In this document: piece after piece, positions 12,233 through 24,316 of the stretch | How the letters are laid out: every line of letters starts with the position of its first letter | Position numbering within the stretch: the first letter of the stretch is position 1 | Origin: Papaver somniferum | Taxonomy: Eukaryota > Streptophyta > Magnoliopsida > Ranunculales > Papaveraceae | NCBI RefSeq assembly: GCF_003573695.1 | Contig: NC_039358.1 | Span: 230,033,560 to 230,097,559, forward strand | DNA: 64,000 nucleotides | Direction: 5' to 3' | Notes under the pieces: model-generated | Told to the model about the DNA's origin: nothing | The model's database searches: none | What the model saw: only the letters and a program-made list of their open reading frames with translations | Position numbers and translations under genes: made by a program

Positions 12233-12551
12233 GTCATTGCGACAAAATCGCAGGACGTCCTTGCACTTATATACAAAAACCCATTGATCTTGTCTTAACT
12301 TTTTCATTTGTATTATGGCCTCTTCAGGAAAGTTGCGACAATATGACAGGCCTAAATATTCTTGCGAAAATAAAGCCCCATGACATTGCCGTCTTGCGAT
12401 GAAATCGCAGGACGTCTTCGAACTTTCATGTGAAAACCCATTGATCTCATCTTATCTTTTTCTTTTGTATTTTTGCCTCTTCAGGAATGTTGCACAAATA
12501 TGACAAGCCTTAATTATCCTTGCGAATAATAAGCCTCATGACATTTGCGTC
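12233..12551 (+). repeat. Two-copy tandem repeat, about 160 bases each
   Basis: 12233-12390 and 12391-12551 are diverged copies. Each runs from CATTGCGA..AAATCGCAGGACGTC through AAACCCATTGATCT and GCCTCTTCAGGAA.GTTGC to CTTGCGAA.AATAAGCC..ATGACATT. The unit lies just 3' of the coiled-coil gene and shares its TTCGCA/TTGCGA-rich base use, so it probably belongs to the same element. Confidence 0.75.
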
Positions 12552-13234
12552 TTAAGACACTTATCAGCTCCCTAATGGAGGGTGCCGCCCTTATCTTCCC
12601 CCATGTTGCCCCTTCAAGGAGGCGTACTTCTACCATACAAGGTTATCTCCTCCCATCCAGTATTAACAGCAACCAGTTGTTTTCGCAGCCTCTTATCCCT
12701 TTTACCTATAGGTCTTATGGTTACGAGACTGCACCCTAAGTGGGGTTTTCTTCGGGCCGATGCATTATAAGCCAAGACTTGTCAAGAATGGCAAGGACGT
12801 TTCAAACGCCCTAGGCACTCTTGAATCAACCGTGTACCTCGGCGCCTTGATCAGATCTTCACTCCTTGGAAGAGTTCTTATTACCTTAGTCGCCCAACCT
12901 AAGTCATATGTTTAAGTTGAGAATCCAATGTACCTCTCCAGGATGGGTTTTATTGACCCCAAATCTCCATTTCTCAGGTTCCGGTGGCGGTATAGACTTT
13001 CCATGAGTCATGTAACAGGTACCCCCTAATATGACGTACTTTAGGTCTTACATTTGCCTCTTGCGAAATTTTATTTGCGAACTAGGGTGTACGCCATAAA
13101 GGTTCGCCCCTTTCTTTTATGTCATTGTTCTCTGGGAAAATTTCGCACATCATATATATTCAGAAATTAATCAATAAAATTAAGAGTGTAAACCTAAAAA
13201 TGAGATGATCAATGATAAAATCATACGAGGGGTG
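12552..13234. other. Non-coding tail, probably of the same transposon
   Basis: Frames at 12545-12770 are short and have no recognisable domain. The sequence has several cassettes rich in CCTTC/TCTTC and TTGCGAA, like the preceding tandem repeat. I interpret it as 3' untranslated DNA of the element carrying the coiled-coil gene. It ends where the copia fragment begins. Confidence 0.3.
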
Positions 13235-15560
13235 TATTGTAGGATTTCCTGCAACTACAACCAAACTTCATGTGCAGTACATGAAGCTGCAGATATGTAT
13301 TCTGCTTCTGTTGCTGATAGAGCAACTACTTGTTGTTTCTTGGATGACCATGAAAAATACCCAGACCATATATGAAAAGCATACCCTGAGGTGCTTTTTC
13401 TCTCTTCAACATCTCCAGCCAATTACTGTCAGTGTACCCAACTAAATTCATAGTTTCTTTAGAGTTGTATAAAATACCATAATCAATTGTTCCACATATA
13501 TACCTTAAAATCCTTTTTGCATCTTGCAGATGGGATTGCTTTGGAGATTCCATAAACCGGCTGATCAACCCTACTCCAAAAACAATATCTGGTCTTGTGG
13601 AGGTTCAGTAACGTAAACTTCCCACCAAACACTTATAATCTGTTGGATTTACAAGTTCACTAGTTCCTTATTTTGTAAGTTTTAACCCACTTTCAACAAA
13701 AGTTAAAATAGGTTTGCAATCATTCATCTTGAAGCGCTTCAGAGTCTCCTTTGCATATCTTTGTTGTGACACAAATATTCCATTTTATGTCTGAAGAACT
13801 TCAAGTCCAAGAAAGTAAGACATGATCCCTAGATCAGTCATCTCAAATTCTCTTATCATGGACTCCCTAAATTCCTTGATCATATCCATATTGTTGCCCA
13901 TGAAAATAATATCATCAACATATAGACACACAATAATCATATTACCTTGAGAATCAGTCTTCATATAAAGTGTATGTTCATATGGACACTTTCCAAAACC
14001 ACTATTGATAAAGTATGTATCAATTCGTGCATACCAAGAACGTGGTTCTTTCTTTAATCCATACAATGCTTTGTATAGCTTGTAAACACAATTTTCTTCT
14101 CCTTCTTTTATATATCCATCACGTTGTTCAACATACACCTCTTCTTCAAGCACACCATTCAGAAATGCAGAGTTCACATCCATCTGATAAATTTTGAACC
14201 TGAGTTGCGCAGCAATTGTAATTAATAATCTCACAGTATCAAGTCTTGCAACAGGATCAAAGACTTTAAAATAATCAATTCCAGATTGTTGTTTGTACCC
14301 CTTAGCAACCAATCTAGCTTTAAGACGATTAATTTCACCATTAGGTCTGTACTTTGTCTTGTAAACCCATTTAACTCCAATAGATTTCTTATCATGCGGA
14401 AGTGTAGTGAGTTTCCATGTTTCATTCTTTTCAATTGCATGAATTTCATTATCCATTGCTTCTTTCCAACCTTTAGTTTGAGATGCTTCTTCAAAATTTA
14501 TTGGATCACTATCTCCAAATAAAGCAAAGTTAATAAGATCTTCATCTTGATGTTCATCATCTCTTGTCACCACATAATCTTTAAGTCGTCCTGGTGCAAC
14601 ACGATTACGCACAGGTCGTGTTGTCACTTCTCCTTCTTGCTGTGTTGCAGTTTCCATAGTAGTAGGAGTAATATCTCTTGTAACAGTATCTTGCAAAGTT
14701 ACAATTTCTCGTTCATCAGCAACAATATTTTCTTTTGTTGATTTCCAGTTCCACTGACTTGATTCATCAAAAATAACATCTCGACTAATGATCATCTTTC
14801 CTTTCTCAGGATTATATAGCTTATATCCCTTTGTAGCGACACTGATTCCAAGGAAAATACATTTTTCACTCTTGTTGTCTAGTTTCTTTCGAATTTCTGT
14901 TGGTATGTGTGCATATGCTATGCACCCAAACACCTTGAGATGTCTAACACTAGGTATCCTCCCTGTCAGTGCTTCTTCTGGAGTTTGTCTAGTAGACATC
15001 TTGTAGGACATCTATTCGACAAATAAACTGCACATTATACAGATTCTCCCCATAACTCCTTTGGCATATTTTTAGCTCTTCTCATTGTACGGATCATCTC
15101 TACTATAGTTCCATTATTTCTTTCTGCTACACCGTTTTGTTGTGGAGTGTATCTTGCTGTCATTTGATATTGAATACCACAGTCTAGAAACTTGTCATCA
15201 CATTGTACTCAGTTCCTCTATCAGTACGTAAAATTTTGATTTTCTTCTCACTTTGTTTTTCAACAAATGCTTTAAAGTTCTTAAAAGCATTAGGAGCTTC
15301 ACTTTTTTGTTTTCGTAGATAAACCCATGCTTTTCTACTAAAATCATCAATGAATGTGATGAATTATCTATTTCCTCCACGTGAAATTTATTCCATAGGA
15401 CCACAGAGATCAGAATGAACTAACTCCAGAGGTTGTCTTGTTATTCTTGCTTTTGCCACATGAAAAGGTTCTCTGTGTTGTTTACCAAATATGCAACTTT
15501 CACACTTCTTCTCAGGATAGTTTATAGCTAGTAAACCTGAAGCCATCTCCTATTTTGATA
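13235..15560 (-). pseudogene. copia integrase, reverse transcriptase and partial RNase H
   Basis: The integrase core (about 15540-15010) is broken by stops and shifts. A long open stretch 15011-13785 covers the end of integrase (HLKVFGCIAYAHIP) and most of the reverse transcriptase, with MDVNSAFLNG and the catalytic YVDD (CLYVDDIIFMG). RNase H (13568-13235) is frameshifted, but ALSTAEAEYISAAS is recognisable in another frame. It ends abruptly at about 13235. Confidence 0.88.
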
Positions 15561-15672
15561 ATAATTGCAAACTGTTAAAATTGACATGTCCTAACCTCAT
15601 ATGCCATAGCCAGGTATCATCCTGTGTTGATGAACTTCCTTGTACTGCTGCCGAATTTTCTGGTACTGCTTC

Positions 15673-16947
15673 TTAATTCTCATGTACTTCTGAATTATAG
15701 CATATTTCCTTTTGATATTGTATATTCAAAAGAAATGACCTATTCTTGTTCATATTCACCTTTGCAATCAGTTTCCTATTTTTATCACGTATTGAGCAAA
15801 ATCCATCTGAGAGATTCATACTATAACCTCTTTCTAATAATTGCCCAGCACTAAGTAGATTTTGATGTAGACCGGGAACATAATAAACATCTAAGATATA
15901 TGAATAAGCTCCATTCGTGAGAATAATACCAATCTTCCCTTTTCCCATTACAGGAACTGTCTCATTCTTCCCAAATTTAACATTTGTGGATACTGATTCA
16001 TCTAAATCCACAAATAGCTCTTTTACTCCATACATGTGATTACTACACCCAGTATCAAGATACCACTTATTTTTATTATGTTCTTGAGTTGTAAAACATG
16101 CTAGTAAAAGATCTTCAGAATCCTCTTGTTCTTTCTCAACAAAGTTTGCATTGTTCCGTTTTTCAACTTTCTTTTCAGGACACTCTCTTCTAAAGTGACC
16201 TAAATTATTGCAATTAAAACAACGTACCTTGCTTCTGTCAAAGTTGTTATTTGGTTTTCTATATGAGTTTGATGATTGACCATTACTCCAGTTAATCTGA
16301 CTTTGAAGTGCTTCCTCAGCTGGTTTCTTAAGTAAATTCTCTGTCTTCCTCTGTTCATAGGCTTGCAATGAACCTAATATTTCATCTAAACTCATGGTTG
16401 TTACTGAATTGCATTCTCAATTCTATTTTTGTTACTTTTGCTTCAAATGTCTCTGGCTAACTCCATAGAATTTTCTCCACAATTGCAGCATCTTGTATAG
16501 TATCTCCATTAGATTTCATCTCATTAACTACACTTAATGTTCTTGAGAAGAAATATGATATTTTATCTGATGATTCCATATGTAATAACTCATATTTTCT
16601 TCTTAGGGTTTATAGTCGTACCTTATTTACTTTATCATACCCCTTGCGATATGTTTTCAGAGCATCCCAAGCCTTCTTTGCTTCACTGATGTACACAATT
16701 CTATGAGAGATTCATGTACTCCTTGATGATGAATATAGGTAGCTTTTGCATTCTTTTTCCTATTTTCTTGTAAATCTGATGTTTCCTCAGGAGTTGAAGT
16801 TGCATTAGCTTCAGGTTCAACGTAACCGGTGTCAACAATATCCTATACCTCGTGGTATTTGAATATGTTCTCCATCTGTATTCTCCTATGCTCAAAATTC
16901 TTCCCTTCAAATACTGGAACCTTTATTGAGCTTGAACTGGATGCCAT
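15673..16947 (-). pseudogene. copia gag-protease region
   Basis: The gag start is the ATG at 16947 (MASSSSSIKVPVFEGKNF). A TAG at 16843-16845 interrupts it at codon 35, and there are frameshifts before 16395. The open part 16395-15673 contains the nucleocapsid zinc knuckle CFNCNNLGHFRREC and the aspartic protease motif LDTGCSNHM, followed by the pre-integrase region ending near LLSAGQLLERGYSM. Structural protein plus protease of a retrotransposon. Confidence 0.85.
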
Positions 16948-16984
16948 CTTCCCTGCAATTTCTTTCTCACAGTCCTAGGATCTT

Positions 16985-16998
16985 GTAGCTCTGATGCC
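16985..16998 (-). promoter_or_regulatory. Primer-binding site of the copia element
   Basis: On the minus strand it reads GGCATCAGAGCTAC. Apart from one change this matches the TGGTATCAGAGC core complementary to initiator tRNA-Met used by most plant copia elements. It lies immediately inside the LTR end at 17002. Confidence 0.7.
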
Positions 16999-17001
16999 GG
17001 A

Positions 17002-17343
17002 TGTAGGATCTGACAAGAAGATAAAACTAAAACAAAGAATAACACACAAAGAACTTTTGCTAAACAAGAGTTTATTAAAACCATTAACACTTCTGATGTG
17101 CATACAAAACTATTAAGTCATATAGCCTATTTATACTAGTTCAAAAGGCAATCAGAGTTCCAAAAATAACTAAATTCCTTGACAATCAAACTACTAAATA
17201 AAAGACCAAGCGTAGCTTCTAAGTATAGCTTGGTAAACTTCTAGAATATTCATGACAGACTTCTTAAGCGTAATAACCAAGTAAACTTGGTTTCCAAACT
17301 TATTGCATCTTCAATAGACTCGCTTGAATCTAACTTCCAATAC
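17002..17343 (-). repeat. 5' LTR of the truncated copia element
   Basis: On the element's strand the LTR ends in GATCCTACA at 17002, next to the primer site. A TATA box (TATAAATAG, 17127-17135) lies inside, as expected for the U3 promoter. The start is placed at TGTATTGG near 17343 on the TG rule alone; there is no partner LTR to confirm it. Confidence 0.6.
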
Positions 17344-17552
17344 ATGTGCGTACCGGATACCAAAAAGCAAAGATGCACGGGGTGTTTGTACCCTACGCAG
17401 GAGATGCACAGGCATATAAAGCACAAGGAGATGGAGATAGATCTTACGGAGAAGAAAAACCTGTCTGATATTTTGCTATTGGCAAGTCACTTACTAAATT
17501 CCATTTCTTCTTATGAATTTCTGAATCTTTTTCTCATTTTATATGTGGTATC
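17344..17552. other. Leader upstream of the F-box gene
   Basis: About 200 bases between the copia LTR and the F-box ATG. A frame at 17287-17589 overlaps it but reads through the LTR and has no domain. This is probably the 5' leader or promoter of the F-box gene, with the copia element inserted upstream. Confidence 0.35.
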
Positions 17553-18170
17553 ATGGAAGATGGAACTGTTGGTAGTGATGACATACTAGTTTGTGAGATA
17601 CTAAGTAGATTTCCTGTGAAATCACTTATGCGTTTCAAGTGCGTATGCAAACGTTGGCTGCAAGTGATTGAAGACGACTCTCATTTCATTGATTTACATT
17701 TATATCGGTCAAAAACACGCCCATCTCTCTTTTACGTATTGAAGGATCCAAGAGATTGGCTCAAGCGTAAAAGATTTACCGGAAGGGATGAGTTCTTTTT
17801 GACAGCAGACCTGTCGCCAGAAGGAATAGCATATATTCATAGCATAAGGAGGACAAATCTGTTCTGTTATGATCAAATTTTAGGACCTATAAATGGTTTG
17901 ATCTTCTTCGTTGATAAGCACAAGTGCTCTGTTTGCATATACAAAATCATCACAAGAGAAGCATCACCATGGATTCAATCAACAGTATTGCTAGATGAAA
18001 AGGAAAAGCATCTTGAATTGAAGACACTGGGTTTTCGTCGTCCGACCTATAAGTTTGGATATGATCCTACCACCAAGGAACACAAAGTCTTGTGTATGTG
18101 GAGTATAGATCCAGGAGGCAACAATTTTCTAGAGGAAATAAATGATGATTACTACTTTTATAGGGGTTAA
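17553..18170 (+). pseudogene. F-box protein with FBA-type domain, cut short by a gypsy insertion
   Basis: Open frame of 205 codons. An F-box occupies residues about 8-50 (DDILVCEILSRFPVKSLMRF, then CKRW), followed by the start of an F-box-associated (FBA) domain with GPINGLIFFVD and KFGYDPTTKEHKVLCMW. F-box proteins recruit substrates to SCF (SKP1-cullin) ubiquitin ligases, the FBA part usually choosing the substrate. Family members run to about 350-420 residues; here the frame ends at NDDYYFYRG, where the sequence switches to a gypsy LTR. The missing C-terminal half was not found elsewhere in the window. The protein might still be made as a short F-box-only form, but the substrate-binding half is gone. 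Confidence 0.82.
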
Positions 18171-18636
18171 ATATCTCATACGTAGATATCATGCGAAGCG
18201 GTACTATTATAAGAGGGAGAACCTACTCGCACATAGCATATTCCGGATGACGAAGCTGATGACGTCATGTGGTCATGAATAAATTGTGGAATCTGTACGA
18301 AGTTAAGGAACATGTACGAGAAGACTCAATGTATGGGTGCGAAGACATCGCACGCTAGATCCAAAAATAGGGGCTTTATTAGTTGTCCTCCACTATGTAA
18401 AATTGCTATATATATGACCAACCACCCTTGTGTAAGGGGAGAGTTCTTTTTGAGAGTTGAGGTAGAACTTTAAGAGAGAGAGAGTTATTTGCTCCCCAAG
18501 TTAGAGTTATATCTCCTTCTTTCCTTGTATTTATTTCTAAACTTACTAAAATTATTATAAGTGTTCTTCATGATGATTTTCTAGTTTGTTATATAGATTA
18601 TCTAAGGGGTGTAGTAGTGAGATTTCCACTACTACA
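18165..18636 (+). repeat. 5' LTR of the Tat-like gypsy element
   Basis: It ends in CACTACTACA at 18636, immediately before the primer site. It contains a TATA box (18407-18414), and the phrase CCACTATGTAAAATTGCTATA recurs almost unchanged in the second Tat LTR near 29560. The left edge is uncertain by some 20 bases because it abuts F-box coding sequence. Confidence 0.65.
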
Positions 18637-18662
18637 TTTTGACGCTAGAATACAGCTCGGGG
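18637..18662 (+). promoter_or_regulatory. Primer-binding site of the Tat-like element
   Basis: TTTTGACGCTAGAATACAGC followed by TCGGGG directly after the LTR end. The position and the GCGCTAGAA-like core are typical of plant gypsy primer sites. The priming tRNA was not determined. Confidence 0.5.
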
Positions 18663-18998
18663 AAGAGATTACACCTGTTTGTGAAAGTCTTAAACTGATT
18701 TTTCGAAGATTTCTTATATTCTTGTTTTTGTGAAAGATTTTTGATTGTTTTCGCTGATTTCTGGTTTACAAAACAAATAAGTTTTTTCTTGAGCATTTGC
18801 TGATTTAGAACCTATGGAGTAATCCTAAGGATTATATTTTTCAAAGAATTCTTGTTGTTCTTGTTTTCGTGAAAGATTTCGATTGTTTTCTCGGAATTTC
18901 AACATTTGGATTCAATCATTCAAAACACAGTTTCCATTTAGGAAGGAAGTCTTGGTTTGCATAAATTTGCGAGAAAAGTTCTATTTCAGGAACACAAA

Positions 18999-21703
18999 AT
19001 GGTGAGACAAGAATCTGCAAGAGAAATGCAACACCGATTAGGAGGAGTAGAAGAATTGCAGGTAGAAGAAGAGGAGAAATCGCAGAGACATCAAGAATGG
19101 GAAAGAGGAACAAAAGATCTCAACCGATCAGATCTCAGATCCAGCAGGAACCAAGGGAGAACGATCAAAGAAATTATGATGAAGTAAGTGCTCACACTAC
19201 GGATACAGAAACTGCAGAAGAAAATGAAGAGAGGACGCATGAAGAAGCAGCAGTAAGAGAAATTGAAGACTACATGACCATTGGAGAACTAAGGCAGCGA
19301 TTGGCAGACGAAAGAAGAAGAGAAGAGGAACTACGTGCGAACTTGACGCGACAAAATGATGTGCTAAAGGAGGAAAATCAGCGATTACAAGAACAAAGGT
19401 CACAGTCACAATCCAGAAAAACACGTGCGTTCTCGAGATCGAGAACAAGCAGGAGCACCTCTAGGAGAAGTAGATCGGAGCACGGAGATAATACACAAGT
19501 GCAATTTGTGGATAACGATTCGGATGACACTTTTCAGGTGAAAGAAAACTTGCAGGAGGAGCGCGAACGCAATCGCATAGAATATCGTTATGTCCAAGTG
19601 GGTGAGGATGAACCCAGGCAAGGACATCGTAGAGAAGGTAGATTGGAGCGAAATGGAGGATACAACCACATGCATGATGAAGAACATCGGGAGAGTGATG
19701 CAGAACATGCAAGGATGATACTTCATGGAAGAGAAATGATGAGACAGGAAAATGAGAGGGATAGAACTGCACAGGAACGCGCAAGAAATGAAAGGGAAAG
19801 GCGAAGAGAAAGAAGAGACGATGAAGAGCGACAAGAACTAGAAGAAGCCATACGACAAAGCAGGCACGAAAACATATTGAGGCAAGCCCGATTGAAAAGA
19901 CCTAGGCAACAACAAGAAGACATATTCCCAAACAGTGAAATTTTAAGAGAAATAACAGAGTTAAGAGAATTAGTAACAAAAGAAAAAGATGGGGGAAGGA
20001 GACAACTAGAAGAAGCGATAGAAGAAGCAGCAAGGACACCATTCACACGGCGGATATAATTAGTAACGATACTAAAAAAGTGCACGCTACCTATATTTCC
20101 TAGCATCTTTGATGGATCCACATGCGCGATCCAACATATAAAGACATACAACTTAGCTTTGTTACAATATGAAGACAACGATGCGGTCGTATGTAAATAT
20201 TTTCCAGCAAGCCTCGCAGGAGAAGCCTTGAAGTGGTTCGATGGATTTCCAGTAGGTTCAATAAAATCATTTGAGCACTTGCAGAGTTTTTTCTTGGGAC
20301 AATACATCAGCAGCAGTATGAAAAGACCAGGAATTGAGAAAGCATTCAGCCTACGAAGGAGAACGAATGAAAGTCTGCGAGATATGACCAATAGATGGGG
20401 GACAATGAGTAGCGAAATGGCAGGGCGAGTCGATGAAATAAATCTTATCTTAGCATTCATCAATGCATTGTTTCCAACTGACTTATTGTTTACACAGATA
20501 TTCAGGATGAAAGACAGAATAACGATGGAGGAGCTGCGCGAATACCAGGAAGAGTATATCTCTCTTGAAGAAAAGCAGAGAGATATGGAGTCCTACCTGG
20601 TTGCAATCACGAACGAAAAGATAATTAATCGTAGAAGACCAACAAAAGCAGGTAGCCATGAGTAGCAGAGACCAAAAAATGTATGAGCAAGAATACAGAG
20701 AGAGGCAATATAATCATGCAGGAAACAACAAAGTTTCAATCTACGACAATCATGGAGAAGGATATGGAGGAAATAAGAGGTGTTACAATCAAGGCGCGAA
20801 CTACAGAGTCCATGAGGAGATCAGGATGCCACCTCTTAACACAACAGTGGATAAAGTCTGGGAAGCTGTTATATTAACGGAGGAGATAACACCACCACCT
20901 AATCTATGGCAAGAACCGCCATCCGGAAGAAGAAGTAAAGAATTTTATGCTTGTCATCGTTTCCATGGCCACACAACGAATAACTTCAAGAACATACAAC
21001 GAATCATATTAAAAATGATTGGACAAGGAAAGCTTAACCACTTACTAGATACACCACTACCTCCTCCACCACCATCGCAACCAACGACAGGTGGACATAT
21101 GTCAGGAGCAGACAAAGGTAAAAACACCTTTCTAATAGAAGTGGGAGCGAATGCCAAGAATCTACACTGTAACTCAATAATACATTCATCAAAAAGTATA
21201 AAAGAATTTCATGACAATGTGCTGAGTCGAATATTGCGAGGGATGCTGAAGGACAGGGAATACTGAATCTAGCAAAGATACCAAAGCTCAAGGAATGTCA
21301 GAAGCAACCAATCACATTTAGCGCAGAAGAAGTACCGGGAGGAGGCGAACTTCATGAGAGTCCACTAGTGGTTAAACTGGAGATAATACCAAAAGAAAAG
21401 TTAGACAAAGGAGAAGATAAAGAGGATGTCACATGGGTGATAAATAGGATACTAATTGACTATGGGAGCTCGGTGGACATTCTGTTCTACGATACATACA
21501 AGACGATGGGAGGAAAAGATGAAGACTTGATTCCTTCAACTTATAAAATATACGGCTTTAATGGATCAACCAACAATCCAAATGGGGAAGTTACCATGCG
21601 AATCCCTCTCAAGACAATCTCTACAGAAATAACCTTTTGTGTCGTGGATGTTGAATCTCCATACAATGCAATAATTGGAAGACTGAAAAAGCGGGGGGTC
21701 TAA
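18999..21703 (+). pseudogene. Tat-like gag-protease
   Basis: Start ATG at 18999 (MVRQESAREMQHRL), then a frameshift near 19130-19185 into the frame that carries a 300-residue Glu/Arg-rich coiled coil with an Arg/Ser-rich patch. A TAA (20057-20059) interrupts it, after which the same frame continues into the retrotransposon gag domain (LAGEALKWFDGFPVGSI, then LQSFFLGQYI). A further shift near 20660 leads to the linker with a CHRFHGHTT motif. The protease core ILIDYGSSVDILF is in the last frame (21368-21703), which ends at the junction. Confidence 0.82.
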
Positions 21704-24316
21704 CAACACCACCCAATATTTCGATTAGCAATCTATATGGACAAACTCGAATATACTTTTAAGAGAATCAACAAGACTCAATCAATTAAAAGTATATCAA
21801 CGAGTTTATATATCTCTCTTGATTTGATTTACTCAAACAGAAACTGCGAGTACTAATCAAATACATGGAACAACTTGGATGGTACCAAAGACCAATATCC
21901 AAGTGTCAATCAACAACCGTTAGGTCGGATTCTCCAATTGATTGATCTAACGCACAACCGGTATTATTTCAATTATAAAGATAAAACAATATAATGCGGA
22001 AATTGAAATACACCGACACCAGAAATTTTGTTAACGAGGAAACCGCAAATGCAGAAAAACCCCGGGACCTAGTCCAGATTGAACACACACTGTATTAAGC
22101 CGATACAGACACTAGCCTACTCCAAGCTAACTTCACACGAGATTGTAGTTGAAACCCAATCAGTCTCACACTGATCCAAGGTACAGTTGTACTCCCAACG
22201 CCTCTGATCCCAGCAGGATACTGCGCACTTGATTCCCTTAGCTGATCTCACCCACCACTAAGAGTTTCTACGACCCAAAATCGCAGGCTTTGATAATAAA
22301 CAAATTTGTCTCACACAGACAAGTCTATCAAAGGATCAACTTGTCTCCCACAGAAAAACCCTAAAGTTTTTGTCCCGTCTTTTGATAATAATCAAGGTGA
22401 ACATGAACCAATTGATAATCCGGTCTTATATTCCCGAAGAACATCCTAGATTAATCAATCACCTCACAACAATCTTAATCGTATGGTAGCGAAAGAAGAT
22501 GTTGTGGAATCACAAAAAATGAGATGAAGATGTTTGTGATTACTTTTTATATCTTTTCCCATCGGAGTTATCAAATCTCAAGCCAATCAATCTGATTGTA
22601 CTCGTACGATAGAAGATGCAAGATAAGATCACACAACTACGATAAAAGTAGTATCGGTCTGGCTTCACAATCCCAATGAAGTCTTTAAGTCGTTAACCCG
22701 GTTTTAGAAGAAGAAAACCAAAGGTTAAAGGAGAACCGACTCTAGTACGCAAACTAGTATCACATTTAAGGTGTGGGGATTAGTTTTGCATAATACTAGA
22801 TGACTTCTTTATATAGTCTTTCAAATCAGGTGTTTTTCCTTGGTAACAAAGCAATCAATATTCACCGTTAGATGAAAACCTGATTAAGATTCAAGCTAAT
22901 ATTTCTCAACCGTTAGATCGAAAACTTAACTTTTTATACACAAATGAGTTGCACGCTTCTAGGTTTGTTAACCGTACCCAAACGTGTACATTATTGGTTC
23001 AACAATAGTTAACTAAAAGGTTAGCCATATGAGCATTTCATATCAACCATGTTCTTCTTCACCATAACTAGTTCAAATGACTCAAATGAACTAGTTAAAG
23101 AGTTTTTCAATTGCAAGGAAATCTTATGTAACTACACAAGACACAATTGAAGCAAAGATGATTTGATTCACTTGAATCGGTTCATGAACTTTTATAGCCA
23201 CGGTTTGCAAACTGCATTCCTTAGTCTTTTTAAAGTTTAAGTTCAGAAATCATCTTCAGATATATAACCTTCTTAAGTTCGCACACTAGGTTCGTGGACT
23301 TAAGCAACTGACAGAGTTTACAAACTCCAGCAGAAATATCGGCAAGAGACCTTACACCGGTTCGCGGACTGGTAATCACGCAAGTAGTTTGTCAACTCCA
23401 GCAGAAATTCTCGGGTTTGAGAACTTCGGCAGTTCACGGACTGAGTTCGCGTACTTGGCAACAAGCTATTCTTCCGGTTTCTCTTGATCAACAAAGTTCG
23501 CAAAATTTGGTTCAAGGAATAAGACTTATACATAAATGTATTTCCACAACAATGCTTATGTCCATCATTGGTTATGTAATCTAAACTCTCATCCCAATCA
23601 TTGAAAAATTCTTAGAGGACGTTATATAGTTGTTACACCATTTCTCGTCAAATCAATTTTCAAGATGATTGAAACATATCATGACTTTCATCACTAGGTA
23701 AAGATAAACTTGGTCGAAGCGAAAAGCTTACCAACACATATTTCGAGATATATAGGCGAGGTATACTCGGCTCGAAATACCAAATGTATATAATCTAAGT
23801 CTATATATATAGCATACGACTTTTTGTCTTAAGAAGTAGGAGATAGAGTAGATATACTTTTGAGTGACAGATAAGTTCAAGTCTTCACATACCTTTTTGT
23901 CGAGAAGTTCCACCGGTTCCTTGAGTAGTTCTTCTAATTGTATGATGTATCGCCATGAAGTCCTTGATCTCAACTACACTTTCTATCCTAGTCCGAGACT
24001 TGGCTATAATAGACTAGAAATCAAAACTTATAGTTTTGGTCACTAACATTGACAAACATGCTTGAGATAGCAACGCATGCGAGTTCGACCGAGCAATGCT
24101 CTGACAATCTCCCCCTTTGTCAATTTTAGTGACAAAACTATCAATACATATGGAATACAAAAAAGATAAAGAAACTTAAGTAGCTCCTATTCCACATGTC
24201 TAATCTTCAACATTCCTCGAAATCTTCGTCACTTCCAAGTACTTTAATGATCCCAAAGGTTGTAAGTTTAGTATCACCGCTGTTGAAGATCCGTAGATAT
24301 AACAATGAGAAATCAT
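21694..24316 (-). mobile_element. Long copia LTR (3') with adjoining polypurine tract
   Basis: On the minus strand, GACAAAGGGGGAGA (about 24112-24125) is followed by TTGTCAGAGCATTGC. This is the polypurine tract plus LTR start arrangement of SIRE/Maximus-type copia elements, which have very long LTRs. The LTR would run from about 24112 to 21694, where it meets the Tat protease. 24125-24316 is the end of the internal region, cut off by the next element. No coding sequence is left. Lineage assignment is inference from the polypurine phrase and size. Confidence 0.55.
23270..23520. repeat. Short internal repeats in the long LTR
   Basis: The phrase AACTCCAGCAGAAAT occurs twice (about 23322 and 23394), each followed or preceded by variants of GTTCGCGGACT (also GTTCGTGGACTT and GTTCACGGACTG). 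This is a degenerate local repeat of about 70 bases within the LTR. Confidence 0.55.

Larger units (their letters stand above)
13235..17343 (-). mobile_element. Ty1/copia retrotransposon, 3' truncated and decayed
   Basis: Reads right to left: 5' LTR (about 17343-17002), primer-binding site, gag, protease, integrase, reverse transcriptase, RNase H. The 3' end is missing: similarity to RNase H stops near 13235 and no second LTR follows. Frameshifts and stops occur in gag, integrase and RNase H, so it cannot move by itself. The outer edge of the LTR (near 17343) is approximate. Confidence 0.85.
18165..21693 (+). mobile_element. Ty3/gypsy element, Tat-like, truncated after protease
   Basis: LTR (about 18165-18636), primer site, a long charged gag, retrotransposon gag domain and aspartic protease, in that order. 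The element stops at about 21693, inside the protease, where a copia LTR-like sequence begins; no reverse transcriptase, integrase or second LTR follows. Its LTR and gag start resemble the fragment at 29540-30309. It is inserted in the F-box gene. Confidence 0.8.

Noticed and set aside
19723..20463. 246-codon open frame on the minus strand
   Set aside because: Mirror of the charged gag coiled coil on the other strand; Ser/Leu-rich composition is a by-product of the Glu/Arg codons.
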